Numbered from the stretch's first letter, positions 17,906 to 26,606 are shown. The stretch: DNA of 64,000 bases from Pedobacter kyungheensis (GCF_000812965.1 NZ_JSYN01000028.1:1-64000); one strand, 5' to 3'. The notes: a model not told the origin generated them from the letters alone. A program made the numbers and translations.

Positions 17906-18787
17906 ATGAAATACAGCCTACTAACGCTAATTACAGCAGGTGCTATCCTATTCGCCAGCTGCCAATCTAAATCGCAAACAGAGAGTTCAACAGGAAAAGA
18001 TTCGACTGGTAAAACAGTGCAAACCACTGCAAATACCGGAGCTGCTGCCGTTGATGTATCGAAAATAAAAGTGGCTGATGCCAAAACCATCTTAGCCCGC
18101 AAACAAGTACCTATTTTGTGTTACCACCAGGTGAGAAACTGGAAACCTACTGATGGAAAAGTGGGTAAAGATTATATCGTAGAAATCCAGAATTTCAAAG
18201 ATCAGATGAAAATGCTGGCCGACAGTGGTTACCACACCATTCTGCCCGATCAGCTTTATGCTTACCTGAACACAGGTGCGGCCTTGCCAAGCAAACCCAT
18301 CATGTTAACTTTTGATGATACCGACATGGACCAATTTACAATTGTACGTCCGACCTTAGATAAGCTAGGCTTTAAAGCAGTTTATTTTATCATGACGGTT
18401 TCGATTGGCCGTAAGGGTAAATTTGTAGATTACATGACTAAGGAGCAGATTAAACAACTTGCTGACGAAGGCAATGTGATTGGCAGCCATACTTACGACC
18501 ATAAAAACTTTAAAAAATATGCTGGTAAAGACTGGGAAGAGCAACTGGATAAACCAACCAAAAAACTGGAAGAGATTACAGGCAAAAAAATGACTGAATT
18601 TGCTTACCCATTTGGTTTATGGAATGCAGAAGGTATTCCTGAATTGAAAAAACGCGGTTTCAGAATGGCTTATCAGCTTTCTACCAAACGTGATGAAAAA
18701 GATCCTTTGTTTACCATCCGCAGAATTATTGCAAGCGGTTACTGGTCGCCAAAAACATTGAGCAACAGCATTAAAAACAGCTTTTAA
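17906..18787 (+). CDS. Polysaccharide deacetylase (NodB) lipoprotein, copy 1
   Basis: 293 residues. Lipoprotein signal ending FASC (Cys19), then a Ser/Thr-rich linker. The NodB (CE4) domain has motif 1 TFDD (Asp137, Asp138), motif 2 HTYDH (His195, His199) and motif 3 AYPFG (about 233-237). CE4 enzymes remove acetyl groups from peptidoglycan or other N-acetyl glycans in a metal-dependent reaction. ATG 17906 is preferred to an upstream in-frame codon because it opens the lipoprotein signal. A close paralogue starts 13 bases downstream, so the two form an operon. Confidence 0.9.
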   Translation: MKYSLLTLITAGAILFASCQSKSQTESSTGKDSTGKTVQTTANTGAAAVDVSKIKVADAKTILARKQVPILCYHQVRNWKPTDGKVGKDYIVEIQNFKDQMKMLADSGYHTILPDQLYAYLNTGAALPSKPIMLTFDDTDMDQFTIVRPTLDKLGFKAVYFIMTVSIGRKGKFVDYMTKEQIKQLADEGNVIGSHTYDHKNFKKYAGKDWEEQLDKPTKKLEEITGKKMTEFAYPFGLWNAEGIPELKKRGFRMAYQLSTKRDEKDPLFTIRRIIASGYWSPKTLSNSIKNSF

Positions 18788-18800
18788 CTGCATAAGGAAC

Positions 18801-19664
18801 ATGAAAAATTTTCTGCTCTACGGCGCGCTTTCTTGTGTATTATTTGCTTCATGCCAGCCATCGAACGCAGCAAAGGAAAAACCTGCCGCAAAAACGGCTA
18901 CTGAAGCGGCTAAAACAGATTCGGTAAATACAAAACCTGCTGATGCGAAAACGATCCTCGCCCGGCGGGAAGTACCGGTTTTGTGTTATCACCAGATTAG
19001 AAACACCACAGCGAGCGACAGCAAAAGGGCACACGATGACATTATAGCGCCAGATAAATTCAGGGAACACATGAAAATGCTGGCCGATAGTGGTTATCAC
19101 TCTATTTTACCCGATCAGTTGTACGATTATCTGGTTTATGGCGCCAAATTACCGGAGAAACCCATTATGATTACTTTCGATGATACCGATGAAGATCAGT
19201 TTACGGTGGGCAACACCACACTGAAAAAACATGGTTTCAAGGGTGTTTATTTTATCATGACGGTATCAATCGGTAGAAAAGGGCGCATTAATTATATGAC
19301 CAAAGAGCAGATTAAACAACTCTCTGACGAAGGAAATACCATTGCCAGTCATACCTACGACCATAAAAACTTTGCCCAGTTTACGGATGCAGACTGGAAA
19401 ACCCAGATTGATGAACCCACAAAAAAGCTGGAAGAAATTACAGGCAAAAAAGTGGAATATTTCGCCTATCCTTATGGCGTGTACAAAGCGGCAAACCTGC
19501 ATAAACTGAAAGAACACGGATTTAAGGCCGCTTTTATTTTATCGACTGCGCGCGATGAAAACTATCCGTTGTTGACCATCAGAAGGATAATTGACCCGGG
19601 AAGATATACCGCAAAAAACCTGTATTACAGCATTAACAAGAGCTTTAATAAAACAAAACCTTAG
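18801..19664 (+). CDS. Polysaccharide deacetylase (NodB) lipoprotein, copy 2
   Basis: 287 residues; lipoprotein signal ending FASC (Cys18) and an Ala/Lys-rich linker. The NodB motifs are TFDD (Asp127, Asp128), HTYDH (His184, His188) and AYPYG. It is closely similar to the gene just upstream through most of the mature region (shared blocks such as DAKTILAR, LADSGYH, FIMTVSIGRKG, SHTYDHKNF), while signal and linker differ. This is a tandem duplication with both active sites kept. Surface or periplasmic glycan deacetylation is the expected role; the substrate is not evident. Confidence 0.9.
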   Translation: MKNFLLYGALSCVLFASCQPSNAAKEKPAAKTATEAAKTDSVNTKPADAKTILARREVPVLCYHQIRNTTASDSKRAHDDIIAPDKFREHMKMLADSGYHSILPDQLYDYLVYGAKLPEKPIMITFDDTDEDQFTVGNTTLKKHGFKGVYFIMTVSIGRKGRINYMTKEQIKQLSDEGNTIASHTYDHKNFAQFTDADWKTQIDEPTKKLEEITGKKVEYFAYPYGVYKAANLHKLKEHGFKAAFILSTARDENYPLLTIRRIIDPGRYTAKNLYYSINKSFNKTKP

Positions 19665-19702
19665 TTTCGACTGTAAGTTATAAGCGAATTAATTGTTGCT
19701 TT

Positions 19703-20869
19703 ATGAAATATCTTATCCCTTTTTGCCTTTTCGGATTGCTGATTGCATCGGCTTGTAACAACCCTAAAAACAATACAAACAGTACGGAAAATACTGACAG
19801 TACCCAAACGACCAAAACCGCTTTACCTGAAAACTTTTACAAACGTTTAACAGGTACAATTGACGGTAAAACAGTGGTGGTAAACCTGCAAAAAGTAAAT
19901 GGCGAATATGATGGAAACTATTATTACGATGGTTCATGGCTCAATTTGGCCAGCGATACCTTAATTGGAGCAGATAGTGTAGTGTTGCGCGAGAACAGTT
20001 TTTACGATTATTACTTCGACCAGAACGCCAAACAGCCCCACTTTTCTTTAAAATGGACCGGTAACGCATTTAAAGGTACCTGGGAAAGTGGAAATAAAAC
20101 CAAACAACATCCGGTTTTACTAACAGAGGCATATCCCGAAGGTAGTTACGAATTTATAGCCGGTATTTATCAGGATTCGGCAAAGGCTTTTGCCAACAAA
20201 GCCAAATCGCCTTCGGCACAAATCAGCTTCGAATACTTACAAGCTAAAAAGCAGGATGATCAGAGCATCTGGTTAGATAATCAGCTTAAACAGATAGTTG
20301 GTATTAAAAACAATGCAAACCGCGAAACTGGCTTTAAAACTATCGCACAGGCCTACTTTAAAGATTATGTTAGCGAAGTGGCCGACCAGCAAAAAAATGG
20401 CAGGACTGACGATTTTGAAGCCTGGATGAATTATACCAATAACAGCCAGCAAAGTATAAGTTTTAATGGCAATGGCTATGTGGTAATCGATTTTCTGGCT
20501 GATAGTTACACTGGTGGAGCCCATGGTAATTACAGCAGTACCATGTATTGCTTAGACGTGCAGAGCAAAAAGCAAATGACTTTAAGCGATGTAGTTAAAA
20601 TTGACAGCAATACCTTACAGCGCATTGTAGAAAAAAACTTCAGAAAAGAATACAATGTTAAAGCTAACGATGCCCTTAACTCGGTTTTGTTTGATAATTT
20701 TTTAAAGCCTAACAAAAACTTTTACTTCAATAGCAGCGGGCTTGCTTTTATGTACAACCCTTACGAAGTTGCCAGCTATGCGCAGGGGCAGATTGTGGTA
20801 TTTATTCCTTTTGCTGAACTCAAACCTTATCTGGTGCCAACTTTTGTTACAAGAATGGGGTTGAAATAA
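19703..20869 (+). CDS. DUF3298 (RsiV-like) domain lipoprotein
   Basis: 388 residues; lipoprotein signal ending IASAC, then a Thr/Ser/Asn linker. The C-terminal half has the DUF4163/DUF3298 layout with the diagnostic YTGGAHGN segment (about 272-279), LSDVVK and the final VVFIPFAELKPYL block. In RsiV this fold binds lysozyme; other members are of unknown function. The N-terminal half looks beta-rich (LTGTIDGKTVVVNLQKV, GNAFKGTWES) and resembles no domain I can name. It lies 38 bases after a gene for glycan deacetylation, which would fit a link to lysozyme or cell-wall sensing, but that is inference. Confidence 0.82.
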   Translation: MKYLIPFCLFGLLIASACNNPKNNTNSTENTDSTQTTKTALPENFYKRLTGTIDGKTVVVNLQKVNGEYDGNYYYDGSWLNLASDTLIGADSVVLRENSFYDYYFDQNAKQPHFSLKWTGNAFKGTWESGNKTKQHPVLLTEAYPEGSYEFIAGIYQDSAKAFANKAKSPSAQISFEYLQAKKQDDQSIWLDNQLKQIVGIKNNANRETGFKTIAQAYFKDYVSEVADQQKNGRTDDFEAWMNYTNNSQQSISFNGNGYVVIDFLADSYTGGAHGNYSSTMYCLDVQSKKQMTLSDVVKIDSNTLQRIVEKNFRKEYNVKANDALNSVLFDNFLKPNKNFYFNSSGLAFMYNPYEVASYAQGQIVVFIPFAELKPYLVPTFVTRMGLK

Positions 20870-20954
20870 ATTTCACTGCTGTATTGCATTAAAACGCTTA
20901 ATTATAACGCACGCGTTAGAAATGGGTGTGAGCATAAATGAAAACTGCACACTG

Positions 20955-21298
20955 CAAACTGACAACTGATAACTTCTGCGCCTATCACCTTAAATCAGCG
21001 GGAAAAACATTAATACAATGGTTCCCGCAGATTACGCGGATTAACGCAGAGTTTAAAATTTGAATCTTTTTTTACCCACTTCAAACTGACAACTGATAAC
21101 TTCTGCGCCTATCACCTTAAATCAGCGGGAAAAACATTAATACAATGGTTCCCGCAGATTACGCGGATTAACGCAGAGTTTAAAATTTGAATCTTTTTTT
21201 ACCCACTTCAAACTGACAACTGACAACTGATAATTTCTGTGCTTATTTTCTTAAATCAGCGGGAGAAATAAATAAAGTGCTTACCGCAGTGTTTGAGC
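20955..21298. repeat. Perfect 127-bp tandem duplication with degenerate third copy
   Basis: Copies at 20955-21081 and 21082-21208 read as identical. A third, diverged partial copy runs from 21209 to about 21298. Each unit holds an inverted pair, AATCAGCGGGAA and TTCCCGCAGATT (one mismatch), followed by ACGCGGATTAACGCAGAG, a word common in Bacteroidota intergenic repeats. Identity of two copies implies a recent duplication. A related word (AAATCTGCGGGAAAAAC) appears near 60479. Confidence 0.9.
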
Positions 21299-21338
21299 AG
21301 ATCCTTTGACAAAATCAGGATGAAAATCAATATTTAGA

Positions 21339-21604
21339 TATAATTATACCCTCAAAGCGTATATCATTTGGCTAAAAGACTATAATTATCACCTCAAAGC
21401 ATATATCATTTAGCTAAAAGACTATAATTATCACCTCGGAGCATATATCGTCTAGCTAAAAGATTATAATTATCACCTCGGAGCATATATCGTCTAGCTA
21501 AAAGACTATAATTATCACCTCAAAGCATATATCATTTGATCAAAAGACTATAATTATCACCTCGGAGCATATATCATCTAGCTAAAAGATTATAATTATC
21601 ACCT
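21339..21604. repeat. 42-bp tandem array, six full units plus partial
   Basis: TATAATTAT recurs at 21339, 21381, 21423, 21465, 21507, 21549 and 21591, an exact 42-base period. Units come in two flavours: CTCAAAGCATATATCATTT and CTCGGAGCATATATCGTCT, each followed by AGCTAAAAGA(C/T). There are no unique spacers and no coding frame. The array ends about 40 bases from the 3' end of the Gre-like gene. Confidence 0.92.
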
Positions 21605-21641
21605 GGGCGAATTGAATGTTTAAGCTCAAAGCTTAAATTTA

Positions 21642-22094
21642 CTATAAAATATCTTTCACCAAATACTCCTTGCCATTAAACTTAAAACTTTCGCCTATGG
21701 CTTTTCCAATCAGCAATTTACCAATAGGCGATGCCTGCGATACCGCAAAGAATTTCTGTCCGTCTACATTTAATTCGCCCGCACTAATGCTGATGTAAAA
21801 ATTACCTTCAGAAGTTAATACCACACTTCCATTTTTGACCAGTTTAGCTGGTTCTACATTTTCAAGCAGTTGCAAGGCTATTTTCTGTTGCCCCGCTTCG
21901 TACAACAACTTACTGTTACGGTCCATTTCCTGCTGCATCATTTCGCGTGTAGTTTCATATTTATCGCCCGCGCTGCTCTTGGTATCATCGTTTGATGCCT
22001 GACGCGCCTGCTCCATGGAATAGGTGATATTCTCAATCCTATTTTGAATAAAAGTTAAACACAATTGAAATAAATTCGACTTTAAAGCAGACAT
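21642..22094 (-). CDS. GreA/GreB-like transcription elongation factor domain protein
   Basis: 150 residues. The N-terminal part is a predicted antiparallel coiled coil (about 5-80, EQARQASNDDTKSSAGDKYET and on) and the C-terminal part a Gre-type FKBP-like domain (about 85-150: PAKLVKNGSVVLT, PIGKLLIGKAIGESF, KEYLVKDIL). Gre factors enter the RNA polymerase secondary channel and rescue backtracked complexes; here the coiled coil is shorter than in GreA (about 158 residues in all) and the acidic tip is not obvious, so cleavage activity is uncertain. The ATG at 22094 is chosen over longer readings, whose extra 77 residues overlap the neighbouring gene in another frame. Confidence 0.75.
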   Translation of the reverse strand: MSALKSNLFQLCLTFIQNRIENITYSMEQARQASNDDTKSSAGDKYETTREMMQQEMDRNSKLLYEAGQQKIALQLLENVEPAKLVKNGSVVLTSEGNFYISISAGELNVDGQKFFAVSQASPIGKLLIGKAIGESFKFNGKEYLVKDIL

Positions 22095-22141
22095 AATGCG
22101 AAATGTAATAATATAAAATGGATGAAGGGAAATGAACGGAT

Positions 22142-22486
22142 TTACTTTCGAAAGGCAAAAGCCTGCGCCAGAATGGATTCTATTTTTGCTTTGGGAATAT
22201 CTTCCAGCTGGTTGATTAATAAAATCTTCATTCGGGCTCTTTTCTCTTGCAGTAAATCTTCGTGTTCGATGTGTTTTCCATCTACCAAACCAATATAAGG
22301 CTGATGGAGTTTTTTGTGCACCCAAAGATAGCAGAACATTTTTCCTTTATGGTAATAAAAAGGCATGCCATATTTCCAATGTTCTGTAATACCGGTATAA
22401 CCTGTTAAAAGCGACCTTAAATACTGCAGGCAACTTTTAACAGGCTCGTTTTTCTGTTCGAAATACTGATCGAGTGGATTTAGCAT
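22142..22486 (-). CDS. DUF1801 domain protein
   Basis: 114 residues from the ATG at 22486 (MLNPLDQYFEQK). The pattern of an early helix, then HWKYGMPFYYHKGKMFCYLWVHKK and a C-terminal helical pair, is that of DUF1801 (YdhG-like) proteins, small cytosolic proteins without a settled function. A longer start at 22540 adds 18 basic residues that are not typical. It lies 47 bases upstream of the Gre-like gene on the same strand. Confidence 0.75.
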   Translation of the reverse strand: MLNPLDQYFEQKNEPVKSCLQYLRSLLTGYTGITEHWKYGMPFYYHKGKMFCYLWVHKKLHQPYIGLVDGKHIEHEDLLQEKRARMKILLINQLEDIPKAKIESILAQAFAFRK

Positions 22487-22593
22487 TGTTTTCCTTTTTA
22501 TAGAACCAATATTTCGTCTAAATTGAAGAAATCCCTTCAATTAGCAAAAGACTTTCTTAACGAAACTCCCAACTCAAAACTTGAATCTCAAAA

Positions 22594-23169
22594 CTACTGC
22601 TCAATCCAACTCACCTTTTCGGACATTGGCCCACGGTTTGGCGTCCAGGGTTTTTCGTTGTGATAGCCCATGTAGAACAATCCGATGCATTTCTCGTTTG
22701 CTTTCAGGTTTAAAAAATCGTCCAGATCATCAATAAGCGGTGGCGAACTCCAGTAAGCGCCAACTTTTAAACTTTCAGCAGTTATGGCCATATTTTGTAC
22801 GGCACAGGCGACAGCTGCCAGTTCTTCCCATTCAGGTATTTTGCCGCTCACCTGCATGTTAATGGCAATAATACAATCGGCCTGACCTGTTTTCTCCGCA
22901 AAACTATCGTATTTTTTCTGCAAAAACTGTTGCGGGCTAACCAGGGCTTTATACAAGCGCCCCAATTCTTCACCTAATCTGGCTAAACCTGCTTTCCTGA
23001 TTACCACAAAACGCCAGGGTTCTGTTAATTTATGGGTTGGCGCATAATTGGCAGTTTCTAAAATCTGGTTAATCACTTCAACCGGAATTTCCTTTTTAAT
23101 ATAACTGGCCGGAAAAATACTGCGGCGCTCTTTTATAACTTTTGATACAATTTCGTAATTAGTGCTCAT
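22594..23169 (-). CDS. Nitroreductase family protein
   Basis: 191 residues. FMN-dependent oxidoreductase fold: the N-terminal RRSIF segment (phosphate-binding Arg pair in KERRS), NYAPTHKLTEPWRFVVI, and the dimer/FMN segment near the C terminus (GLFYMGYHNEKPW). The family reduces nitro compounds, quinones or enones with NAD(P)H. Cytosolic, no signal. Physiological substrate unknown. Confidence 0.88.
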   Translation of the reverse strand: MSTNYEIVSKVIKERRSIFPASYIKKEIPVEVINQILETANYAPTHKLTEPWRFVVIRKAGLARLGEELGRLYKALVSPQQFLQKKYDSFAEKTGQADCIIAINMQVSGKIPEWEELAAVACAVQNMAITAESLKVGAYWSSPPLIDDLDDFLNLKANEKCIGLFYMGYHNEKPWTPNRGPMSEKVSWIEQ

Positions 23170-23339
23170 CTGGTAAATATAAGGTAAAAGGCATGAGGTT
23201 TAAGGTTTAAGGTCAAAATGCTTAAAGGTTTGACTTTTTATCAACCAAAAATATAGCGGAAAGATTAAAGACTAAAGCAAAAAGACCCAAGCTGAGTACT
23301 TGCTACTTGATTCTCCATACTTAACGCTCTATACCCAAT

Positions 23340-23915
23340 TTACTTGATTCTCTGTACCCTGCTCCCTGCCAACTGCTTCCTGATTTGTTTAACCTTAGCA
23401 AAAAAAGCAATACTTTCTTTATCGACTAAAAAATCCATAGTCTCCATGAGTTCGTCTTTAATCCACTCGTGCTTGGTATTCAAATTAGCGAGGATATTTA
23501 AGCAGTGCGATTTAATGGCAACAGGCACCTTTTCGTCAATTAACCAGCTAAAAACCACTTCTACCAAATGATCGGTATCATAATCACGAATAATTTCTTT
23601 TATTTCAGGCGAAGCATTTTTCTTTGTCATAAAAGCCAGGATTTTGACGAAATGCCTGAGGGCTGAAAAATTGTTTTGCTGTGGAAATTTCTCCAGAAAA
23701 TAAAGCGTGTGCCGCAAAAAGCGATCCTGGTGATTGCTATATACGTTTTCTAAAATCCAGGCTGCCCTGAAACCAATTTGTTCATCTTTATAGAAACTGA
23801 TATCAATTAAATCTTTAACCGAAAAAGTATCTTCAGATGCAATAGCGGCCAGTTTTTCTACCTTATTCTTTTGCAGGGTGGTTTTGATGGTTTCGAGTAG
23901 CGGATGGTTTTCCAT
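23340..23915 (-). CDS. Conserved all-helical (HEAT-like) protein
   Basis: 191 residues, cytosolic. Sequence is a run of paired amphipathic helices (FRAAWILENVY, ALRHFVKILAFMT, HLVEVVFSWLID, AIKSHCLNILANL), the pattern of HEAT/ARM-like solenoids, with no catalytic motif. I do not recognise a named family; related proteins in this group have sometimes been labelled adenylosuccinate lyase, but nothing here supports that. Likely a protein-binding scaffold, by fold only. Confidence 0.65.
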   Translation of the reverse strand: MENHPLLETIKTTLQKNKVEKLAAIASEDTFSVKDLIDISFYKDEQIGFRAAWILENVYSNHQDRFLRHTLYFLEKFPQQNNFSALRHFVKILAFMTKKNASPEIKEIIRDYDTDHLVEVVFSWLIDEKVPVAIKSHCLNILANLNTKHEWIKDELMETMDFLVDKESIAFFAKVKQIRKQLAGSRVQRIK

Positions 23916-23984
23916 GAGGCTAAAATAAATGTTTTGCTACAGATTAACAGATAAAACCTTATTGTTTATCTAGCGAGTTCAATA

Positions 23985-24066
23985 CCTCCACACCTTAAAC
24001 CCTCCTACCTTCCAGCCTTCAACCTTCAACCTTTCATCCTTCCATCCTTTCCAGCCTCAACCTTTT
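23985..24066. repeat. Pyrimidine-rich low-complexity tract
   Basis: Between 24001 and 24060 the plus strand has only 2 G in 60 bases and 47 pyrimidines, built from near-repeats of CCTTCAACC and CCTTCCATCC. It lies directly upstream of the ABC-F promoter. Confidence 0.7.
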
Positions 24067-24070
24067 TGAC

Positions 24071-24078
24071 TATCTTTG
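24071..24078 (+). promoter_or_regulatory. -7 element TATCTTTG of the ABC-F gene
   Basis: Exact match to TAnnTTTG followed by C, the most common form in Bacteroidota. Transcription would start near 24085, leaving a leader of about 14 bases before the ATG at 24099, which supports that start codon. Confidence 0.65.
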
Positions 24079-24098
24079 CGCCTTATTTCAATTATAGC

Positions 24099-25721
24099 AT
24101 GATTTCAGTTTCTAATTTATCGTTACGATACGGCAAACGCACATTATTTGAGGATGTTAACTTAAAATTTACCCAGGGCAACTGTTATGGTGTAATTGGG
24201 GCTAACGGTGCAGGTAAATCTACTTTTCTAAAAATTTTATCAGGAGAAGTTAGCCAAACTTCGGGCAGTGTTGCTTTTACTCCGGGCGAAAGAATGGCGG
24301 TTTTAAAACAGAACCACTACGAATTTGATGAGTTTTCGGTATTAGAAACAGTAATGATTGGTCATAAAGAACTTTATGCCATCATGAAAGAAAAAGATGC
24401 CATTTACATGAAAGAAGATTTTTCTGAAAAAGATGGCGAACGTGCGGGTGAACTGGAAAATCTTTTTGCGGAGATGGATGGCTGGAACATGGAAAGCAAT
24501 GCAGCAACGCTTTTAAGCAATTTGGGTATTACAGAAGAAAACCACTATAAATTGCTGAAAGAGCTTGATAACACGCAAAAAGTACGTGTGTTATTGGCGC
24601 AGGCTTTATTTGGCAATCCTGATATTTTATTACTGGATGAGCCTACCAACGATTTGGACATCGAAACCATCGCCTGGTTAGAGAACTTTTTAGCCGATTA
24701 CCAGAATATTGTATTGGTTGTATCGCACGACAGGCACTTCCTGGATGCGGTTTGTACGCATATTGTGGATATCGATTTTGCTAAAATGAGTATCTACACC
24801 GGTAACTACACTTTCTGGTACGAATCAAGTCAGCTGGCGTTAAAACAACGTAGCGACCAGAACAAGAAAATGGAAGATAAGGTTAAGGAGTTGCAGGAAT
24901 TTATCCGCAGGTTTAGTGCAAATGCTTCGAAATCAAAACAGGCAACTTCGCGTAAAAAAGCTTTAGATAAGATTGATATTACCGAGATTAAGGCATCGAG
25001 CCGTAAATATCCGGCCATTATTTTCAATAATACAGGTCGTGAGGCTGGTGACCAGATTTTACAGGTAGAAAACTTAGGTAAAAGCGGAAATGACGGTGTA
25101 TTATTCGATAAAATCACTTTCATGGTAAATAAGGGCGATAAGATTGCCGTTTTATCACAAAACAGTTTGGCTACTGCAGCATTTTACGATGTGTTAACCG
25201 GCCGCGATGCTGAGCATAAAGGTGAATTTAAATGGGGTGTTACCATCAGTACGGCCGATATCCCTAACGATAACTCTGAATACTTTGCAGGAAAAGACGA
25301 AAACCTGGTTGATTGGTTGCGTGAATACTCTGGCACTGATGCCGATGAGCAATTTGTACGCAGCTTTTTAGGCCGTATGCTATTTTCGGGCGAGGAAGTA
25401 TTGAAAAACGTTAAAGTATTATCGGGAGGTGAGAAAATGCGTTGTATGTTTTCGAGAATGATGCTACAACAAGCCAACTTACTAATGTTTGATGAGCCAA
25501 CCAACCACCTTGACTTAGAATCGATTGAGGCATTAAACAACGGTATGAAAGATTTTAAAGGCACGATTTTGTTTACTTCACGAGATCACCAGTTAACCGA
25601 AACTGTTGCTAACAGGATTATCGAAATTACACCAAAAGGTACTATTGATAAGTTAATGACTTACGATGAATACATTAACAATGCGGATGTTGCCAAACTT
25701 CGCGAAGAAATGTATTCGTAA
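24099..25721 (+). CDS. ABC-F family ATPase, YbiT-like
   Basis: 540 residues, two ABC modules without membrane segments: a soluble ABC-F protein expected to act on ribosomes. Module 1: Walker A GANGAGKST at 34-42, Walker B LLLDEPTND, switch SHD at 209-211. The linker (about 240-300) includes RRFSANASKSKQATSR, typical of the YbiT group. Module 2: signature LSGGE at 441-445, Walker B MFDEPTNH. Departures: signature 1 reads LDNTQ (156-160), Walker A 2 is lost (SQNSLATAA near 353-361), and switch 2 reads SRD (494-496). So the site formed by Walker A 1 and signature 2 is intact while the other is degenerate. Start ATG 24099 is backed by the promoter position. Confidence 0.9.
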   Translation: MISVSNLSLRYGKRTLFEDVNLKFTQGNCYGVIGANGAGKSTFLKILSGEVSQTSGSVAFTPGERMAVLKQNHYEFDEFSVLETVMIGHKELYAIMKEKDAIYMKEDFSEKDGERAGELENLFAEMDGWNMESNAATLLSNLGITEENHYKLLKELDNTQKVRVLLAQALFGNPDILLLDEPTNDLDIETIAWLENFLADYQNIVLVVSHDRHFLDAVCTHIVDIDFAKMSIYTGNYTFWYESSQLALKQRSDQNKKMEDKVKELQEFIRRFSANASKSKQATSRKKALDKIDITEIKASSRKYPAIIFNNTGREAGDQILQVENLGKSGNDGVLFDKITFMVNKGDKIAVLSQNSLATAAFYDVLTGRDAEHKGEFKWGVTISTADIPNDNSEYFAGKDENLVDWLREYSGTDADEQFVRSFLGRMLFSGEEVLKNVKVLSGGEKMRCMFSRMMLQQANLLMFDEPTNHLDLESIEALNNGMKDFKGTILFTSRDHQLTETVANRIIEITPKGTIDKLMTYDEYINNADVAKLREEMYS

Positions 25722-25744
25722 GAACATCGAAAATATACGTAATG

Positions 25745-25780
25745 AGCCGCCCCGAAAAACCGGGGCGGCTTTTCTTTTTT
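25745..25780 (+). terminator. Intrinsic terminator after the ABC-F gene
   Basis: AGCCGCCCCG (25745-25754) pairs exactly with CGGGGCGGCT (25761-25770) around AAAAAC, followed by a T-rich run. Confidence 0.92.
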
Positions 25781-25889
25781 AAAAAATATCCATCCGCTGT
25801 AGCGTTTTCATTGCCTTAATCGTTTTACAAGAAAAAAGCGTTAATGGCCATTAACCAATTTTATTAAAAAATTGATTTAAAACATTAAA

Positions 25890-26585
25890 ATGAAAACTAA
25901 TTTGAAAAACTTCGGTATCACTACTAAAATTATTTTCGCTCTCCTGGCAATCACAATAACCATAACAGCCTGTAAAAAAGACTTTAACAATGATCCTATT
26001 GAGGCCGCCGGTATTGGCTTCGTACACGCATCACCAGGAACTGCTGCTTTAGATTTTGTACTCGACAACCAAAAAATAAACAGCTTTACTTATACCAAAG
26101 ATTTAGGCTATTATGCGGCTTATCCGGGTACCAGATTGGTTGGCGTAGCTAAAAAAGATTCGTTAAAATATTTAACTACCACTACTGCCACTTTAAAATC
26201 GGGCTCTTTTTACTCTGTTTTTGTGGTTGACACCTTAAAATCGACAAAACTGTTAGTATTGGAAGACGATTTAAAAGCACCTGAAACTGATAAGGCTAAA
26301 GTTCGTTTCGTAAACTTAAGTCCGGGTTCAAGTCCATTCGATTTAGCTGTTGCCGGTACTGATGCACCTTTATTTACCGCCAAAGCATTTAAAGAATTTA
26401 CCCCTTTTACCAGCATTGCACCTAACGACAGCTACACTTTCCAGTTAAAACAAGGTGGAACAGTTAAAGTTAGTTTGCCAGCTGTAAAAATTGAAAAAGG
26501 AAAAATTTATACCATCTGGGCTAAAGGATTATCATCTAAAACCGATAGCACCGGAGTTGGCTTGTCAGTTATGACCAATAAATAA
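25890..26585 (+). CDS. DUF4397 domain lipoprotein
   Basis: 231 residues. Lipoprotein signal ending ITAC followed by KKD. Two similar immunoglobulin-like halves: GFVHASPGTAALDFVLDNQ with LGYYAAYPGTRLVGV, then VRFVNLSPGSSPFDLAVAG with KEFTPFTSIAPNDSY. This (V/F)xxSPG...DxxV pattern and the doublet are diagnostic of DUF4397, a family of surface-exposed beta-sandwich proteins of unknown function. It is transcribed alone and ends in a hairpin. Confidence 0.88.
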   Translation: MKTNLKNFGITTKIIFALLAITITITACKKDFNNDPIEAAGIGFVHASPGTAALDFVLDNQKINSFTYTKDLGYYAAYPGTRLVGVAKKDSLKYLTTTTATLKSGSFYSVFVVDTLKSTKLLVLEDDLKAPETDKAKVRFVNLSPGSSPFDLAVAGTDAPLFTAKAFKEFTPFTSIAPNDSYTFQLKQGGTVKVSLPAVKIEKGKIYTIWAKGLSSKTDSTGVGLSVMTNK

Positions 26586-26606
26586 TCTACCTACCTGTGG
26601 AAACTG

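Larger units (their letters stand above)
20870..21641. other. Gene-free, repeat-filled region between convergent genes
   Basis: No open frame of note on either strand. The left half holds a 127-bp perfect tandem duplication plus a degenerate third copy; the right half holds a 42-bp tandem array. Both are listed separately. Confidence 0.85.

Noticed and set aside
21339-21604. CRISPR array
   Set aside because: Units are contiguous with no unique spacers and there are no cas genes.
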